Shown here: positions 10,284 to 19,983 of the stretch, one piece after another
Position numbering within the stretch: position 1 is the stretch's first letter
Layout of the letters: the number at the start of each line of letters is the position of its first letter
Assembly: GCA_965205235.1 (NCBI GenBank)
Contig: CBDBGD010000007.1
Span: 248,001-312,000 of the forward strand
Source: CBDBGD01 sp965205235
GTDB lineage: Bacteria; Chloroflexota; Dehalococcoidia; Lucifugimonadales; UBA1127
DNA: 64,000 nucleotides
Direction: 5' to 3'
The notes under the pieces: model-generated
Told to the model about the DNA's origin: nothing
What the model saw: only the letters and a program-made list of their open reading frames with translations
Databases searched by the model: none
Made by a program: the position numbers and the translations under genes

Positions 10284-13193
10284 TCCGCGCGCCTTCTTGG
10301 GCTCCTGGCCTTGCTGACCGTCCTGCCCCTGGCCGCTTGCGAGGATGAGGCAAGCCCGGCCCCCGCGGCAACGCCGACGGCAGAGGCCACGCCGACATCG
10401 GAGCCCACGGTCGCGCCCACTGCTACGCGGGCCCCGGAACCGACGTCGACACCGGCTCCCGCAAGGACCGTCACGACCGCCGATGTCGAGGCTGCGTTCG
10501 CGGGCGCCGGCGCGACGTGGCGGGAACTGTTCAATATCCTGGGGGCCGCTGAGCAAGCCTGCATCCGCGAGGGCGTGGGAGAGGACCTGGAAGAGACCTT
10601 GGACGCTGGACTCGATGAGGCGGCGACGGAAGGACATGTCGTGATGCTCCGGTGTTTGCCGCCGGACCTGGCCGACATCGTGTTCGTCGTAGGACTGATC
10701 TCCAGTCTGAGTCTAGACGACTTGGGAATAGACCGCGAGGTGACCCCGGAGGAGAGACGTTGTCTGGACGACCTTGTGGAGCCCCAGGACGCGGCGGCGC
10801 TGATGGAAATGCTGGCCGAGGGCCCATCCTCGGCCGAGGCCGCAGCGTTTGCCGGCAGGGTGTACAAGTGCATTCCCGACTTGCTCATAGCACTGATTAT
10901 CTGGAACACCGGCGTGCCAGTGACAGTGGAGAGCCTGGACGTCGCCGCCCTGGACTGCATGCAGGAGGCCGTCTCTGGCATCAGCGACCGATTGGCCGGG
11001 GCCGTTGTGGGCCAAGAAGAGGAGCTGGCGGAGGAGGGTTTTGCCTTTCTCAGGACCGTGTACGGGTGCGCTCCCGACATCTTCGGCCCCGGCTTGACCG
11101 GCACCCCAGCGCCAACCGCCACGCCCACTCCCACACCAACGCCGGCTGCCATCGAGGCCGCCGGCCGCATCGCCTTCACGTCAAACCGGGCCGGGAACCA
11201 GGACATCTACGTGATGAACGCGGACGGGTCGGGCGCGACCCCGCTCACCGGCGACCCCGCAGACGACTGGTACCCCAGGTGGTCGCCGGACGGAGAGCGC
11301 ATCACCTTCGAATCGGACCGGGACGGGGACTTCGAAATCTACGTGATGAACGCGGATGGGTCGGGCGTGACCCAGCTCACCGACAACCCCGCGACGGACT
11401 TGTCCGCCAGCTGGTCGCCGGACGGACGGCGCATCGCCTTCGAATCGGACCGGAACGGGAGCTTCGACATCTACGTGATGAACGCGGACGGGTCGGACGT
11501 GACCCGGCTTACCGATAGGCCTGAGGACGACGAGGTCACCAGCTGGTCGCCCGACGGAGAGCGCATCGTCTTCCAGTCGGACCGGGACATCTACGTGATG
11601 AACGCTGACGGGTCGGGCGTGACCCAGCTCACCGACGACATCCCTAGGGACGAATGGCCGAGCTGGTCGCCGGACGGGCGCATCGCCTTCGCATCGGACC
11701 GGGGCGGAAACTGGGACATCTACGTGATGAATGCGGACGGGTCGGGTGTGACCCGGCTCACCGACCACCCCTCGTTCGACCAGGGGCCCACCTGGTCGCC
11801 CGACGGAGAGCGCATCGTCTTCCACTCGTACCGGGATGGGAACTGGGACGTCTACGTGATGAACGCGGACGGATCGGGGGTGACCCAACTTACCGACAGC
11901 CCCGCGAGCGACAGCAGTCCGAGCTGGTCGCCTGCGGCTACGGGGGCGCAGGCGACCGGTCCCACACCCACGCCGGCTGCCGACGATGCCTCCGGCCGCA
12001 TCGCCTTCGTGTCGGACCGGGAGGGGAGTTGGGACATCTACGCGATGAACGCGGACGGGTCGGGCGTGACCCGCCTCACCGACGACGCTGCGTGGGACCA
12101 ATGGCCGAGCTGGTCGCCGGATGGAATGCGCATCGCCTTCCACTCGGACCGGGACGGGAGCTGGGACATCTACGCGATGAACGCGGACGGGTCGGACGTG
12201 ACCCGGCTCACCGACGACCCCGCGAGCGACTTGGGGCCCAGCTGGTCGCCGGACGGACGGCGTATCGCCTTCTACTCGGACCGGGACGGGGACTTCAACA
12301 TCTACGCGATGAACGCGGACGGGTCGGGCGCGACCCGGCTCACCGACAGCCCCGAGCCAGACTGGCACCCCAGTTGGTCGCCGGACGGAGGGCGCATCGC
12401 CTTCGTGTCGGAGCGGGAGGGGAGCTGGGACATCTACGTGATGAACGCGGACGGTTCAGGCGTGACCCGGCTCACCGACGACACCGCGAGCGACTTGGGG
12501 CCCAGCTGGTCGCCGGACGGACGGCGCATCGCCTTCGAATCGGACCGGGACGGGAACTGGGACATCTACGTGATGAACGCGGACGGGTCGGGCGTGACCC
12601 GGCTCACCGACAACCCCGCGATCGACCGGGGGCCCAGCTGGTCGCCGGACGGACAGCGCATCGCCTTCATGTCGAGTCGAGACGGGGACTGGGAGGTCTA
12701 CGTGATGAACGCGGATGGGTCCGGGGTGACCAGCCTCACCGACAACCGGGCGACCACCGATTGGTACCCCAGATGGTCGCCCGCGGCTACCCCTGCCTCG
12801 TCCGCGGTGACCGATGAGGGTGAGGAATATCTGGCCAACAGGACCAAAGCCTTCGTGGACGAGGCGCTGGTGCGGTACGAGCGTGACAGGCGGGAGGCTA
12901 CTCTGGCCTACTACAACTCGCCGGAACAGGTTGACGGCCAGTGGTACGTCTTCATTGTCGGAGAGGACCACCGCATCATCGCTCACTACCTACCGGACCG
13001 CGTCGGCCTGGATGCGAACGAGCTCGCAGACTCCGAGGAATACCTGTACGGCCAGGACATCCTGAAGGCCGACGAGACGGGCCGATGGGTCAGCTACGTG
13101 TTCCTGAACCCGGAGACGGGAGAGGAGCAGAGGAAGCACTCGTGGGTGGTGAGGCGGGACGGGTTGATCTTCGGCTCCGGGTGGTATGAGTAG
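10245..13193 (+). CDS. TolB/PD40 double beta-propeller lipoprotein with Cache-like C-terminus
   Basis: ATG at 10245 has AGGA six bases upstream; ATG 10281 is an alternative that gives a textbook lipoprotein signal (MSARLLGLLALL...LAAC). After the lipobox comes a Pro/Thr linker, then about 200 mostly helical residues with regularly spaced cysteines (ACIREG, LRCLPPD, RRCLDD, YKCIPD, LDCMQE, YGCAPD) that look internally duplicated. A second linker precedes twelve PD40 repeats ('IYVMNADGSG', 'WSPDG'). The repeats fall into six plus six, split by a short Pro/Thr spacer, suggesting two six-bladed propellers. The last ~130 residues ('YYNSPE', 'WYVFIVGEDHRIIAH', 'HSWVVRRDGLIFGSGWY') resemble a single Cache sensor domain. 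It is likely anchored outside the membrane and binds ligand or protein. No enzymatic residues are recognised. Confidence 0.85.
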   Translation: MPKAVSGSRLRPMSARLLGLLALLTVLPLAACEDEASPAPAATPTAEATPTSEPTVAPTATRAPEPTSTPAPARTVTTADVEAAFAGAGATWRELFNILGAAEQACIREGVGEDLEETLDAGLDEAATEGHVVMLRCLPPDLADIVFVVGLISSLSLDDLGIDREVTPEERRCLDDLVEPQDAAALMEMLAEGPSSAEAAAFAGRVYKCIPDLLIALIIWNTGVPVTVESLDVAALDCMQEAVSGISDRLAGAVVGQEEELAEEGFAFLRTVYGCAPDIFGPGLTGTPAPTATPTPTPTPAAIEAAGRIAFTSNRAGNQDIYVMNADGSGATPLTGDPADDWYPRWSPDGERITFESDRDGDFEIYVMNADGSGVTQLTDNPATDLSASWSPDGRRIAFESDRNGSFDIYVMNADGSDVTRLTDRPEDDEVTSWSPDGERIVFQSDRDIYVMNADGSGVTQLTDDIPRDEWPSWSPDGRIAFASDRGGNWDIYVMNADGSGVTRLTDHPSFDQGPTWSPDGERIVFHSYRDGNWDVYVMNADGSGVTQLTDSPASDSSPSWSPAATGAQATGPTPTPAADDASGRIAFVSDREGSWDIYAMNADGSGVTRLTDDAAWDQWPSWSPDGMRIAFHSDRDGSWDIYAMNADGSDVTRLTDDPASDLGPSWSPDGRRIAFYSDRDGDFNIYAMNADGSGATRLTDSPEPDWHPSWSPDGGRIAFVSEREGSWDIYVMNADGSGVTRLTDDTASDLGPSWSPDGRRIAFESDRDGNWDIYVMNADGSGVTRLTDNPAIDRGPSWSPDGQRIAFMSSRDGDWEVYVMNADGSGVTSLTDNRATTDWYPRWSPAATPASSAVTDEGEEYLANRTKAFVDEALVRYERDRREATLAYYNSPEQVDGQWYVFIVGEDHRIIAHYLPDRVGLDANELADSEEYLYGQDILKADETGRWVSYVFLNPETGEEQRKHSWVVRRDGLIFGSGWYE
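11164..12790 (+). repeat. Tandem PD40 coding repeats (6+6)
   Basis: About 126-129-bp units inside the propeller gene share near-identical stretches such as 'atctacgtgatgaacgcgga' and 'agctggtcgccggacgga'. A non-repeat linker at about 11935-11995 separates the two blocks. The fourth unit is shortened by about five codons. Confidence 0.9.
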
Positions 13194-13250
13194 ATGAAGG
13201 ACTCGCGGCATCTCGACGTGGAACCTGAGTCTCCTTGAGGGAGGGGAATA

Positions 13251-14693
13251 TTGCAACACCGGACCAGAGCAAGCGCAAGCACAGACACCGATTCCCGGGA
13301 AATGGACCCCCCCAAGCCTTCCGTCCGACGCGCCGAGCTGCCACCAGGCCCCTCCGAGATGCCCGTCATCGGCCAAGCGTTCCGTCTCAAGAACGACTTC
13401 GTCGGCCTGCTGCGAGAGGCCGCCACCTACGGCGACGTCAGCACCGTGTCGGTGAAACCCATCCTGATCTACCTCGTGAATCACCCCGATCTCAACCGGG
13501 AGGTCCTGGTGAGGACACACCAGAAGACCGGGCGAGGCGTGACCGCTTTTGAGACCATTCGCTGGATGATGGGCGACGGCCTCACGGCCTCCACCGGAGC
13601 GTTTCATCTGAGGCAGCGGCGGCTGATACAGCCTCGGTTTCACCGCAGGTACATTGACCACTACGCCGGGGCCATGACTGAAATCGCGTCCCGAAAGTCC
13701 CAGCAGTGGCGAGACGGGGCTGTGGTCGACATGGAGCAGGAGATGCGGGGCCTGACGCTCCAGATAGTGGCGAAAGCCCTGTTCGACATCGAGACGAGCG
13801 ATGTCGTCCGGCGCGTGGGCGAGTCGTTTGCAGAGAGTGAGGGGTACATATACCTCCGCCTGACCCAGCCGGTGTTTCTCAGGCGGCTTCTCCATAACCT
13901 TCCTGTGCCTTCCACCCGGCGCTTCAAGGCTGCGCGGGCCTACCTGGACGATCTGATATACGGCCTGATTAAGGACCGCCGCCAGTCGGGCGCCGAGGGC
14001 GACGACCTGCTGTGCATGCTGCTGCAAGCCAGGTATGAGGACGCGGAGGGCGACGAGGACAGCAGGATGAGCGACGAGCTGGTGCGCGACGAGGCCGTCT
14101 CCCTGTACATCGCCGGGCACGACACCACGGCGACGACCCTGACGTACGCGTTTTTCCTCCTGTCCCAGAATCCCGAAGTAGAGAAGCAGTTTCATGCGGA
14201 GTTGGACGACGTGCTGGGCGACCGCGACGCCACCCTCGACGACCTGCCGAACCTGCCCCTCACCGACCAGGTGATCACAGAGACGCTGAGGCTCTATCCG
14301 CCGTTCTGGCTTCTTGGAAGGATGGTGTTCGAGCCCATCGAACTGGGGGGCCACCACATCCCGGCCGGCGTCTCGGTGGTGACCTCGCCGCTGATCACAC
14401 AACGCGACCCGCGCTGGTTCGAGGACCCGATGGAGTTTCGACCCGAGCGCTGGACGGACGAGTTCCGCAGCGAGTTGCCATCGTTCGCATACTTCCCCTT
14501 CGGGGGAGGCCCGCATAAGTGCATCGGCGAGGGCTTCGCGTGGATGGAGGCGAATATCGCGCTGGCTACCTTGCACCGGCGCTGGCGCGCAACGACGAGC
14601 AGCAAGGCGGAGATAATGCCCCGGACAACCCTCAAGGTGAAGGGCGGCTTGCCGATGAGGCTCGAACGTCGCAACCGTTCCGGGTGCTGTTGA
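13251..14693 (+). CDS. Cytochrome P450
   Basis: The 480-residue product carries the P450 signatures: I-helix AGHDTTA (from residue 288), the K-helix E344-x-x-R347 (ETLR), the PERW motif, and the heme loop FPFGGGPHKCIGEGFA with cysteine 424 as thiolate ligand. It should use reduced partner proteins and O2 to hydroxylate an unknown substrate; no ferredoxin or reductase gene is nearby. TTG 13251 is favoured because GAGGGAGGGG sits just upstream; ATG 13302 is the alternative. There is no membrane anchor, so it is a soluble bacterial-type enzyme. Its stop lies inside the ribosome-binding site of the LRR gene downstream, implying coupled expression. An N-terminal fragment of a related P450 sits at 22.7 kb. 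Confidence 0.93.
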   Translation: MQHRTRASASTDTDSREMDPPKPSVRRAELPPGPSEMPVIGQAFRLKNDFVGLLREAATYGDVSTVSVKPILIYLVNHPDLNREVLVRTHQKTGRGVTAFETIRWMMGDGLTASTGAFHLRQRRLIQPRFHRRYIDHYAGAMTEIASRKSQQWRDGAVVDMEQEMRGLTLQIVAKALFDIETSDVVRRVGESFAESEGYIYLRLTQPVFLRRLLHNLPVPSTRRFKAARAYLDDLIYGLIKDRRQSGAEGDDLLCMLLQARYEDAEGDEDSRMSDELVRDEAVSLYIAGHDTTATTLTYAFFLLSQNPEVEKQFHAELDDVLGDRDATLDDLPNLPLTDQVITETLRLYPPFWLLGRMVFEPIELGGHHIPAGVSVVTSPLITQRDPRWFEDPMEFRPERWTDEFRSELPSFAYFPFGGGPHKCIGEGFAWMEANIALATLHRRWRATTSSKAEIMPRTTLKVKGGLPMRLERRNRSGCC

Positions 14694-14703
14694 GGAGGCC
14701 CTT

Positions 14704-17700
14704 TTGCGTTCAGTGGGAATCAGGATGCCCAAGGCGATGTCCGGTTCGAGGCTAAGGCCGATGCCTTCGCGCCCTGACTCAGCGCCGTCTCCGCAGATTG
14801 CCGCCGCCGCCATGAGGACGGGCGCACAACACGGCGGCCTTGAGCACCGCGTCCCAAGACAGGCCAGTCTCATTCTCCTCCTCTTGACCTTGGCCGCTCT
14901 GCTGGCCTGTTCTGATGAGGCGACACCTGACAGGCTGGCGACGGAGGCGGTTAGGTCGGAGTTCAACACCAAGAGCGACGTCACACAGGGCCAACAGCGG
15001 GCGCTCGACGGCATCCTGGACGGCGCTACTGGCAAGGACGTGACCGTCGTCATAGATTACGTAGAGATTGAGCCGGGACACGAGCAGGGAATATTCCGGT
15101 TGACTGTGCCGGTTGCTGGCCTGGACGCCGGTGATGATGTATCCAGTGCGGACGCGGAGTTGAACCTTGGCAACGTCACAATCAACGCGCCGGACTCTGC
15201 CGGAGACCGCGCGGTCACGATTGTGCTGGACGAGACGCTGACGATGCGGGGAGAAGCCGGCCTGGTCTCCCGACAAGGGGAGTTGGAGGTGGTGGTCCAG
15301 GAACTGACGCTGCATCTGAGGCCTGAGGCTCCCGACCCCGGCGCATTGACCGGGGGGGCCGAGGATGTGACGGAGATAGGTGTGGAATTGGAAGTGGAGG
15401 TGACCTCCCTGCCGGCTGAGGACGCGGCATTGGAAGTAAGGTACAGCAAGGCCCTGGAGGCATTCGTCCAGGACTCGACCGCCGTGTTGAACCGGGTGGC
15501 GTCCCGTGTCAGAGAGAACGGAGTGATAGAGGACCCATCGGAGGACGTCGCCTTCTCGGTGCAGGTGACAAGGGTGAATCTGGAGAGAGAGTCGCTGGGG
15601 GACAGCATAGTCAGGTTGCAGGTGAGCAGCGGGTGGTACGAATCGCGCGTCGCCGATGGGAAGATGGTCACGGTTGTAAAGCAGGGCGATGAGGGTGGCT
15701 CCTATCTGCCAGGCGACGTAGAAGTACGTGAGGTGCCCGGCGAGGCGCTGCATGAGGTCATAGCGTCATTCACTGGAGAGAGCGGCGGGTTCTCGACGTT
15801 CACCCTGATAGCGGTGGCCTCGTCCGCGCCCGCTGCAGCTACACCTAACCAGAGTGCCATCGAAGAGGACAGGGAAGCGCTGGTGACCCTCTACAACGCC
15901 ACGGGCGGCCCGGACTGGAAGGACAACACCAACTGGCTGAGCGGCGCGCCGTTAGGAGAGTGGTACGGCGTCTTCACCGACGACAACGGTCGCGTTGACA
16001 CTCTGTCCCTCCGTAATAACGGGTTGACCGGGGAGATACCGGCGGAACTGGGAAATCTCTCCAAACTGGTAGTGTTGCGCCTCCACAATTCTGGGACTCT
16101 CCGACTAGGCGAGCCTCCCGCCTTCAACCAGCTGACTGGGGAGATCCCCCGGGAGCTGGGTAGCCTCGCCAGCCTGGTGGAGATGGACCTCCGCGGCAAC
16201 CAGCTGACCGGGGAGATACCCCTGGAGCTGGCGAACCTCTCCAACCTGGCGCTGCTGAACCTCTCTGGCAACCGGCTGACCGGGGAGATACCCCCGGAGC
16301 TGGTCAACCTCTCCGATCTGGATACTCTGGACCTCTCCAGCAATCCCTTGAGCGGGTGCATACCCGGCGGGCTGCGAGACGTGGACCGTAACGACCTGCA
16401 CCTCCTCGGTCTGCGCTTCTGCGATGATGACACAACGGAACGGGACGCCCTGGTGGCCCTCTACAATGTTGCGGGCGGCCCGGACTGGAAGGACAACGCA
16501 GGCTGGCTGAGCGACGCGACGCTGGTTGGGTGGGCCGGGGTCGGTACGGATCGCGACGGCCGTGTTGTTTACCTGGACCTCTCCGACAACAATTTGAGCG
16601 GGGAGATACCGCCGGAGCTGGCGAGCCTCATCCACCTGCATACGCTGGTGCTCTCCGACAACGACTTGGGCGGAGAGATCCCGCGGGAGTTGGGCAACCT
16701 CTCCAACCTGGAGGGGCTGGCCCTCGGTGGCAACCAGTTGACTGGGGAGATACCCCCGGAGTTGGGCAACCTCGCCAACCTGACGAGCCTGGACCTCTCC
16801 AGCAACCGGTTGAGCGGGGAGATACCGCCGGAGCTGGGTGGCCTGTCCAACCTGAACGGGTTGTTCCTCCTAGGCAACCAGCTGACCGGGGAAATACCGC
16901 CGGAGTTGGGGGCCCTCGCCAACCTGGCGATTTTGAACCTCCACGCCAATTGGTTGACCGGGGAAATACCGCCGGAGTTGGGCGGCCTTGCCAACCTGAC
17001 GAGCCTGTACCTTTCCGGCAACCAGTTGGGCGGGGAGATCCCCCCGGAGCTGGGCGGCCTCGCCAACCTCTTCAACCTGCGGCTCCGCGGCAATGGGTTG
17101 AGCGGGTGCATTCCCGGTGGGCTGCGGGACGTGGAGATCACCGACGCCGCCCAAGCCGGCCTGCTCTTCTGCGGCGCCACCGACCGAGACGTGCTCGTGC
17201 TGTTCTACCACTCCACGAACGGCCCGGACTGGAGCGACAACACCAACTGGCTGAGCGACGCACCCCTGGGAGAGTGGCACGGTGTCACCACGAACGCCAA
17301 CGGCCGCGTCATCGGCCTGGCCCTCCCCAACAACGAGTTGACCAACCTGTTGGTCAACGAGATACCGACGGCCTGGGGCAGGGGCCTGGGCAGCCTCTCC
17401 AGGCTGGAGAGGCTGGACCTCCGCGGCAACTACCTGCGCGTGGAGATCCCCCCGGAGCTGGGCAACCTCTCCAACCTGCGGTGGTTGAACCTCAGCTTCA
17501 ATATCTTGAGCGGCGAGATCCCGCCGGAGTTGGGCAACCTCACCAACCTTGAGGGGGTGTTCCTCGTCGGCTACGATGCTTTGGGCGGGTGCATCCCCAA
17601 TGCATGGCGGGGCGTGCCGGCCTGGGACCTCGACGAGCTGGGTCTCCCCTTCTGCGATGCCGCGGCCGCCTCCGACGGAGGGTCGCCCTCCGGCGACAGG

Positions 17701-19143
17701 GATGCTCTTGCGGCCCTCTTCGGCGCCGCGGGCGGCCCGGATTGGGAGGACAACACGAAGTGGCTGAGCGACGCGCCCCTGGGCGAATGGCACGGCGTCA
17801 CCACGGACGCCAACGGCCGCGTCATCGGCCTGGACCTCTCCGGCAACGGACTCAGCGGGGAGATACCCCCACAGCTGGGCGACCTCTCCAACCTGGAGTT
17901 GTTGCTCCTCGACAACAACCAGTTGACCGGGGAGATACCGCCGGAGCTGGGCAGCCTCACCCGCCTCCGGGAGCTGTTTCTCGGCGGCAACCGATTGAGC
18001 GGGGAGATACCGGCGGCCTTGGGCCGGCTACGCCTCCTGCAGGTGCTGGGCCTCTCCCTCAACCAGTTGACCGGGGAGATCCCGCCGGACCTGGGCAACC
18101 TCCCCAGCCTTCAATTGGTGCTCCTCGCCGGCAACCGACTGGTGGGATGCATACCCGCCAGATGGCGGAACGTGGAAGGCGACGTGGACGAGATGGGCCT
18201 GCTCTTCTGCGGCGGCGCATCTGACCGGGATGCTCTTGTCGCCCTCTACGACGCCACCCGCGGCGCGGAGGATTGGATTGACAGCACGAACTGGCTGAGC
18301 GACGCGCCCCTGGGAGAGTGGCATGGCGTCACCACGGACGCCGATGGCCGCGTCATCGGCCTGGACCTCTCCAGCAACCAGGTGAACGGGGAGATACCGG
18401 CGGCCCTGGGCAGCCTCTCCGACCTTCAAGCCCTGGACCTCTCTGACAACTGGTTGAGCGGGGAGATACCGGCAGCACTGGGCAGCCTCTCCAACCTTCA
18501 GGAGTTGGACCTCTCTTGGGACAGGGACAGAGACCGCAACTACCCTGGAGAGTTGACAGGGGCGATACCCCCGGAGCTGGGGAACCTCTCCGGCCTTCGG
18601 CGGCTGGACATCTCTCACCACCAGTTGAGCGGGGCGATTCCGTCGGAGCTGGGCAGCCTCCCCAACCTGCGAGAGCTGCGCCTCCGCGACAACCGGCTGA
18701 CCGGGGATATCCCGCCGGAGCTGGCCAACCTCGCCAACCTGGAGGTCTTGAGCCTCTCCGTGAACCAGTTGACCGGGGATATCCCGCCGGAGTTGGGCAA
18801 CCTCGCCAGCCTGGAGGAGTTGTTCCTCGCCGGCAACCAGCTGACCGGGGCGATCACACGGGAGTTGGGCAACCTCTCCAACCTGAGGGTGTTGTCCCTC
18901 TCCTACAACCAGCTGAGCGGGGCGATCCCGCGGGAGTTGGGCAACCTCTCCAACCTGGAGGGGCTGGCCCTCTCCTACAACCAGTTAGCCGGGGAGATCC
19001 CGCCGGAATTAGGCAGCCTCTCCAACCTTCAGGGGGTGTTCATCCGCTCCAACGAATTGAGCGGGTGCATACCCGGTGCATGGCGGGACGTGCCCCGTAA
19101 CGACTTCGACGACCCCAGGGTTCGGCTGCCCTTCTGCGAATGA
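14704..19143 (+). CDS. Large leucine-rich-repeat lipoprotein
   Basis: TTG 14704 lies five bases after GGAGG, which overlaps the P450 stop; 1,479 residues. An unusually long leader of about 50 residues precedes the hydrophobic segment and lipobox (LLAC, Cys69), so internal starts such as ATG 14812 remain possible. Residues about 80-380 form a non-repeat, beta-rich region ending 'FSTFTLIAV', a feature seen in PGF-pre-PGF-like domains. From residue 387 there are five cassettes. Each begins with a cap ('DRDALVALY', 'WLSDAPLGEWHGV'), runs through plant-type LRRs (LxGxIPxELGNLxNL) and all but the shape of the fourth/fifth follow the same ending with a cysteine cap (LSGCIPG...LxFC). It is probably a surface binding or adhesion protein; the ligand cannot be told. 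No enzyme domain is visible. Confidence 0.88.
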   Translation: MRSVGIRMPKAMSGSRLRPMPSRPDSAPSPQIAAAAMRTGAQHGGLEHRVPRQASLILLLLTLAALLACSDEATPDRLATEAVRSEFNTKSDVTQGQQRALDGILDGATGKDVTVVIDYVEIEPGHEQGIFRLTVPVAGLDAGDDVSSADAELNLGNVTINAPDSAGDRAVTIVLDETLTMRGEAGLVSRQGELEVVVQELTLHLRPEAPDPGALTGGAEDVTEIGVELEVEVTSLPAEDAALEVRYSKALEAFVQDSTAVLNRVASRVRENGVIEDPSEDVAFSVQVTRVNLERESLGDSIVRLQVSSGWYESRVADGKMVTVVKQGDEGGSYLPGDVEVREVPGEALHEVIASFTGESGGFSTFTLIAVASSAPAAATPNQSAIEEDREALVTLYNATGGPDWKDNTNWLSGAPLGEWYGVFTDDNGRVDTLSLRNNGLTGEIPAELGNLSKLVVLRLHNSGTLRLGEPPAFNQLTGEIPRELGSLASLVEMDLRGNQLTGEIPLELANLSNLALLNLSGNRLTGEIPPELVNLSDLDTLDLSSNPLSGCIPGGLRDVDRNDLHLLGLRFCDDDTTERDALVALYNVAGGPDWKDNAGWLSDATLVGWAGVGTDRDGRVVYLDLSDNNLSGEIPPELASLIHLHTLVLSDNDLGGEIPRELGNLSNLEGLALGGNQLTGEIPPELGNLANLTSLDLSSNRLSGEIPPELGGLSNLNGLFLLGNQLTGEIPPELGALANLAILNLHANWLTGEIPPELGGLANLTSLYLSGNQLGGEIPPELGGLANLFNLRLRGNGLSGCIPGGLRDVEITDAAQAGLLFCGATDRDVLVLFYHSTNGPDWSDNTNWLSDAPLGEWHGVTTNANGRVIGLALPNNELTNLLVNEIPTAWGRGLGSLSRLERLDLRGNYLRVEIPPELGNLSNLRWLNLSFNILSGEIPPELGNLTNLEGVFLVGYDALGGCIPNAWRGVPAWDLDELGLPFCDAAAASDGGSPSGDRDALAALFGAAGGPDWEDNTKWLSDAPLGEWHGVTTDANGRVIGLDLSGNGLSGEIPPQLGDLSNLELLLLDNNQLTGEIPPELGSLTRLRELFLGGNRLSGEIPAALGRLRLLQVLGLSLNQLTGEIPPDLGNLPSLQLVLLAGNRLVGCIPARWRNVEGDVDEMGLLFCGGASDRDALVALYDATRGAEDWIDSTNWLSDAPLGEWHGVTTDADGRVIGLDLSSNQVNGEIPAALGSLSDLQALDLSDNWLSGEIPAALGSLSNLQELDLSWDRDRDRNYPGELTGAIPPELGNLSGLRRLDISHHQLSGAIPSELGSLPNLRELRLRDNRLTGDIPPELANLANLEVLSLSVNQLTGDIPPELGNLASLEELFLAGNQLTGAITRELGNLSNLRVLSLSYNQLSGAIPRELGNLSNLEGLALSYNQLAGEIPPELGSLSNLQGVFIRSNELSGCIPGAWRDVPRNDFDDPRVRLPFCE
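14716..14763 (+). repeat. 48-bp leader repeat, copy 2
   Basis: Inside the LRR gene start this segment encodes MPKAMSGSRLRPM. It matches copy 1 at 42 of 48 bases and copy 3 at about 38 of 48. Here it is followed by about 50 residues before the hydrophobic signal core, unlike copy 1, where the signal starts at once. Confidence 0.7.
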
Positions 19144-19421
19144 AGCTGCGCTCGGCTGACATCCACCGGCAAGAGGGCGGCCTGAATGACCCCGGTGCCA
19201 AGCGGGGGCCATCGATCGGCTAAGGCTCTGCGGCCGACGAGTACCGGCTGGCGATGGCGTCCTCGGAGAACGCGGCCATAGTTGGGCTGTCCAGGCCGGC
19301 GTCGGGAGGAGGAGTCGCTGGGCCAGAGAGCGCCGCTCTTCGACGTCGAGGCCGTGCCCCGGTCCGACCCGGAGTGGGGAGGTGACATGCGAGACGTGCT
19401 GGTGGCACTGCGTAGGGTGCA

Positions 19422-19553
19422 GTGCCACGGGGTGGCCGGTTTCTGCTGTGGATCGGCCTGGCGCTGGTCCTAACGGGGTTGGCCCTCTTGTACTACGGCT
19501 ATGAGGCGGCCATCGGCAACGTCCTGAACGAGATTGCATCCTGGACCGGGTGA
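19422..19553 (+). CDS. Small single-pass membrane protein
   Basis: GTG 19422 opens 43 codons whose product has one clear transmembrane helix (FLLWIGLALVLTGLALLYY) and a short C-terminal tail ending WTG. It ends 16 bases before the start of the TM2 gene, consistent with an operon. An ATG at 19387 opens a plausible N-terminus in another frame (MRDVLVALRRV), and the coding frame itself has a TAG at 19413. Either the GTG start is real or the gene has a one-base frameshift. No family is recognised. Confidence 0.5.
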   Translation: MPRGGRFLLWIGLALVLTGLALLYYGYEAAIGNVLNEIASWTG

Positions 19554-19569
19554 CACAAGGAGGCCTGGT

Positions 19570-19983
19570 ATGGAGGGACGAGTACAGGACTGCTCCGGTA
19601 GGTCCGGCACCATCATCGACAGCGATGGGCATTGCTACCGGTTTGGTGCAGCGGACTGGAATGTGAGAAGAGACCCTACGAGGGGCCAGACGGTGCAGTT
19701 CCTGGCCTCCGGGGACAGGGCCGTCGCCATCTACCCTGCAGTGCATCTTCCGTTCCTGCCCATGGTGAGGAGGAAGAAAAGGGCGACGGCAATCCTGCTG
19801 GCCATCTTCCTGGGCTGCCTGGGCGCACACAAGTTCTACCTCGGCCGCCACGTCGGGGGCATCGTTTACCTCATCCTCGCTCTGACCCTCGTCGGCGCCT
19901 TGATCACCACCATCCTGTCGATTATCGACATGGTTGGGATGCTGCTCATGTCCGACGACGACTTCGAGCGCGTGTTCGGCTAG
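19570..19983 (+). CDS. TM2-domain membrane protein
   Basis: ATG 19570 has AAGGAGG six bases upstream. Residues about 1-60 form a small beta-rich domain like those that precede TM2 domains (SGTIIDSDGHCYRF, 'RGQTVQFLASGDRAVAIYP'). This is followed by a basic stretch (RRKKR) and the TM2 signature 'GCLGAHKFYLGR' between two hydrophobic helices, then an acidic tail. TM2 proteins are two-pass membrane proteins of uncertain role. Earlier in-frame starts lack a ribosome-binding site. The gene follows the small membrane protein closely. Confidence 0.85.
   Translation: MEGRVQDCSGRSGTIIDSDGHCYRFGAADWNVRRDPTRGQTVQFLASGDRAVAIYPAVHLPFLPMVRRKKRATAILLAIFLGCLGAHKFYLGRHVGGIVYLILALTLVGALITTILSIIDMVGMLLMSDDDFERVFG

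Noticed and set aside
11164..12790. Regular direct repeats resembling a CRISPR or satellite array
   Set aside because: The repeats are in-frame PD40 coding units of about 126 bp with no spacer pattern and no cas genes.
12990..15053. A 687-codon open frame on the minus strand
   Set aside because: It lies antisense to the P450 and flanking lipoprotein genes, has no domain and arises from high GC and codon bias. The sense genes have clear motifs.
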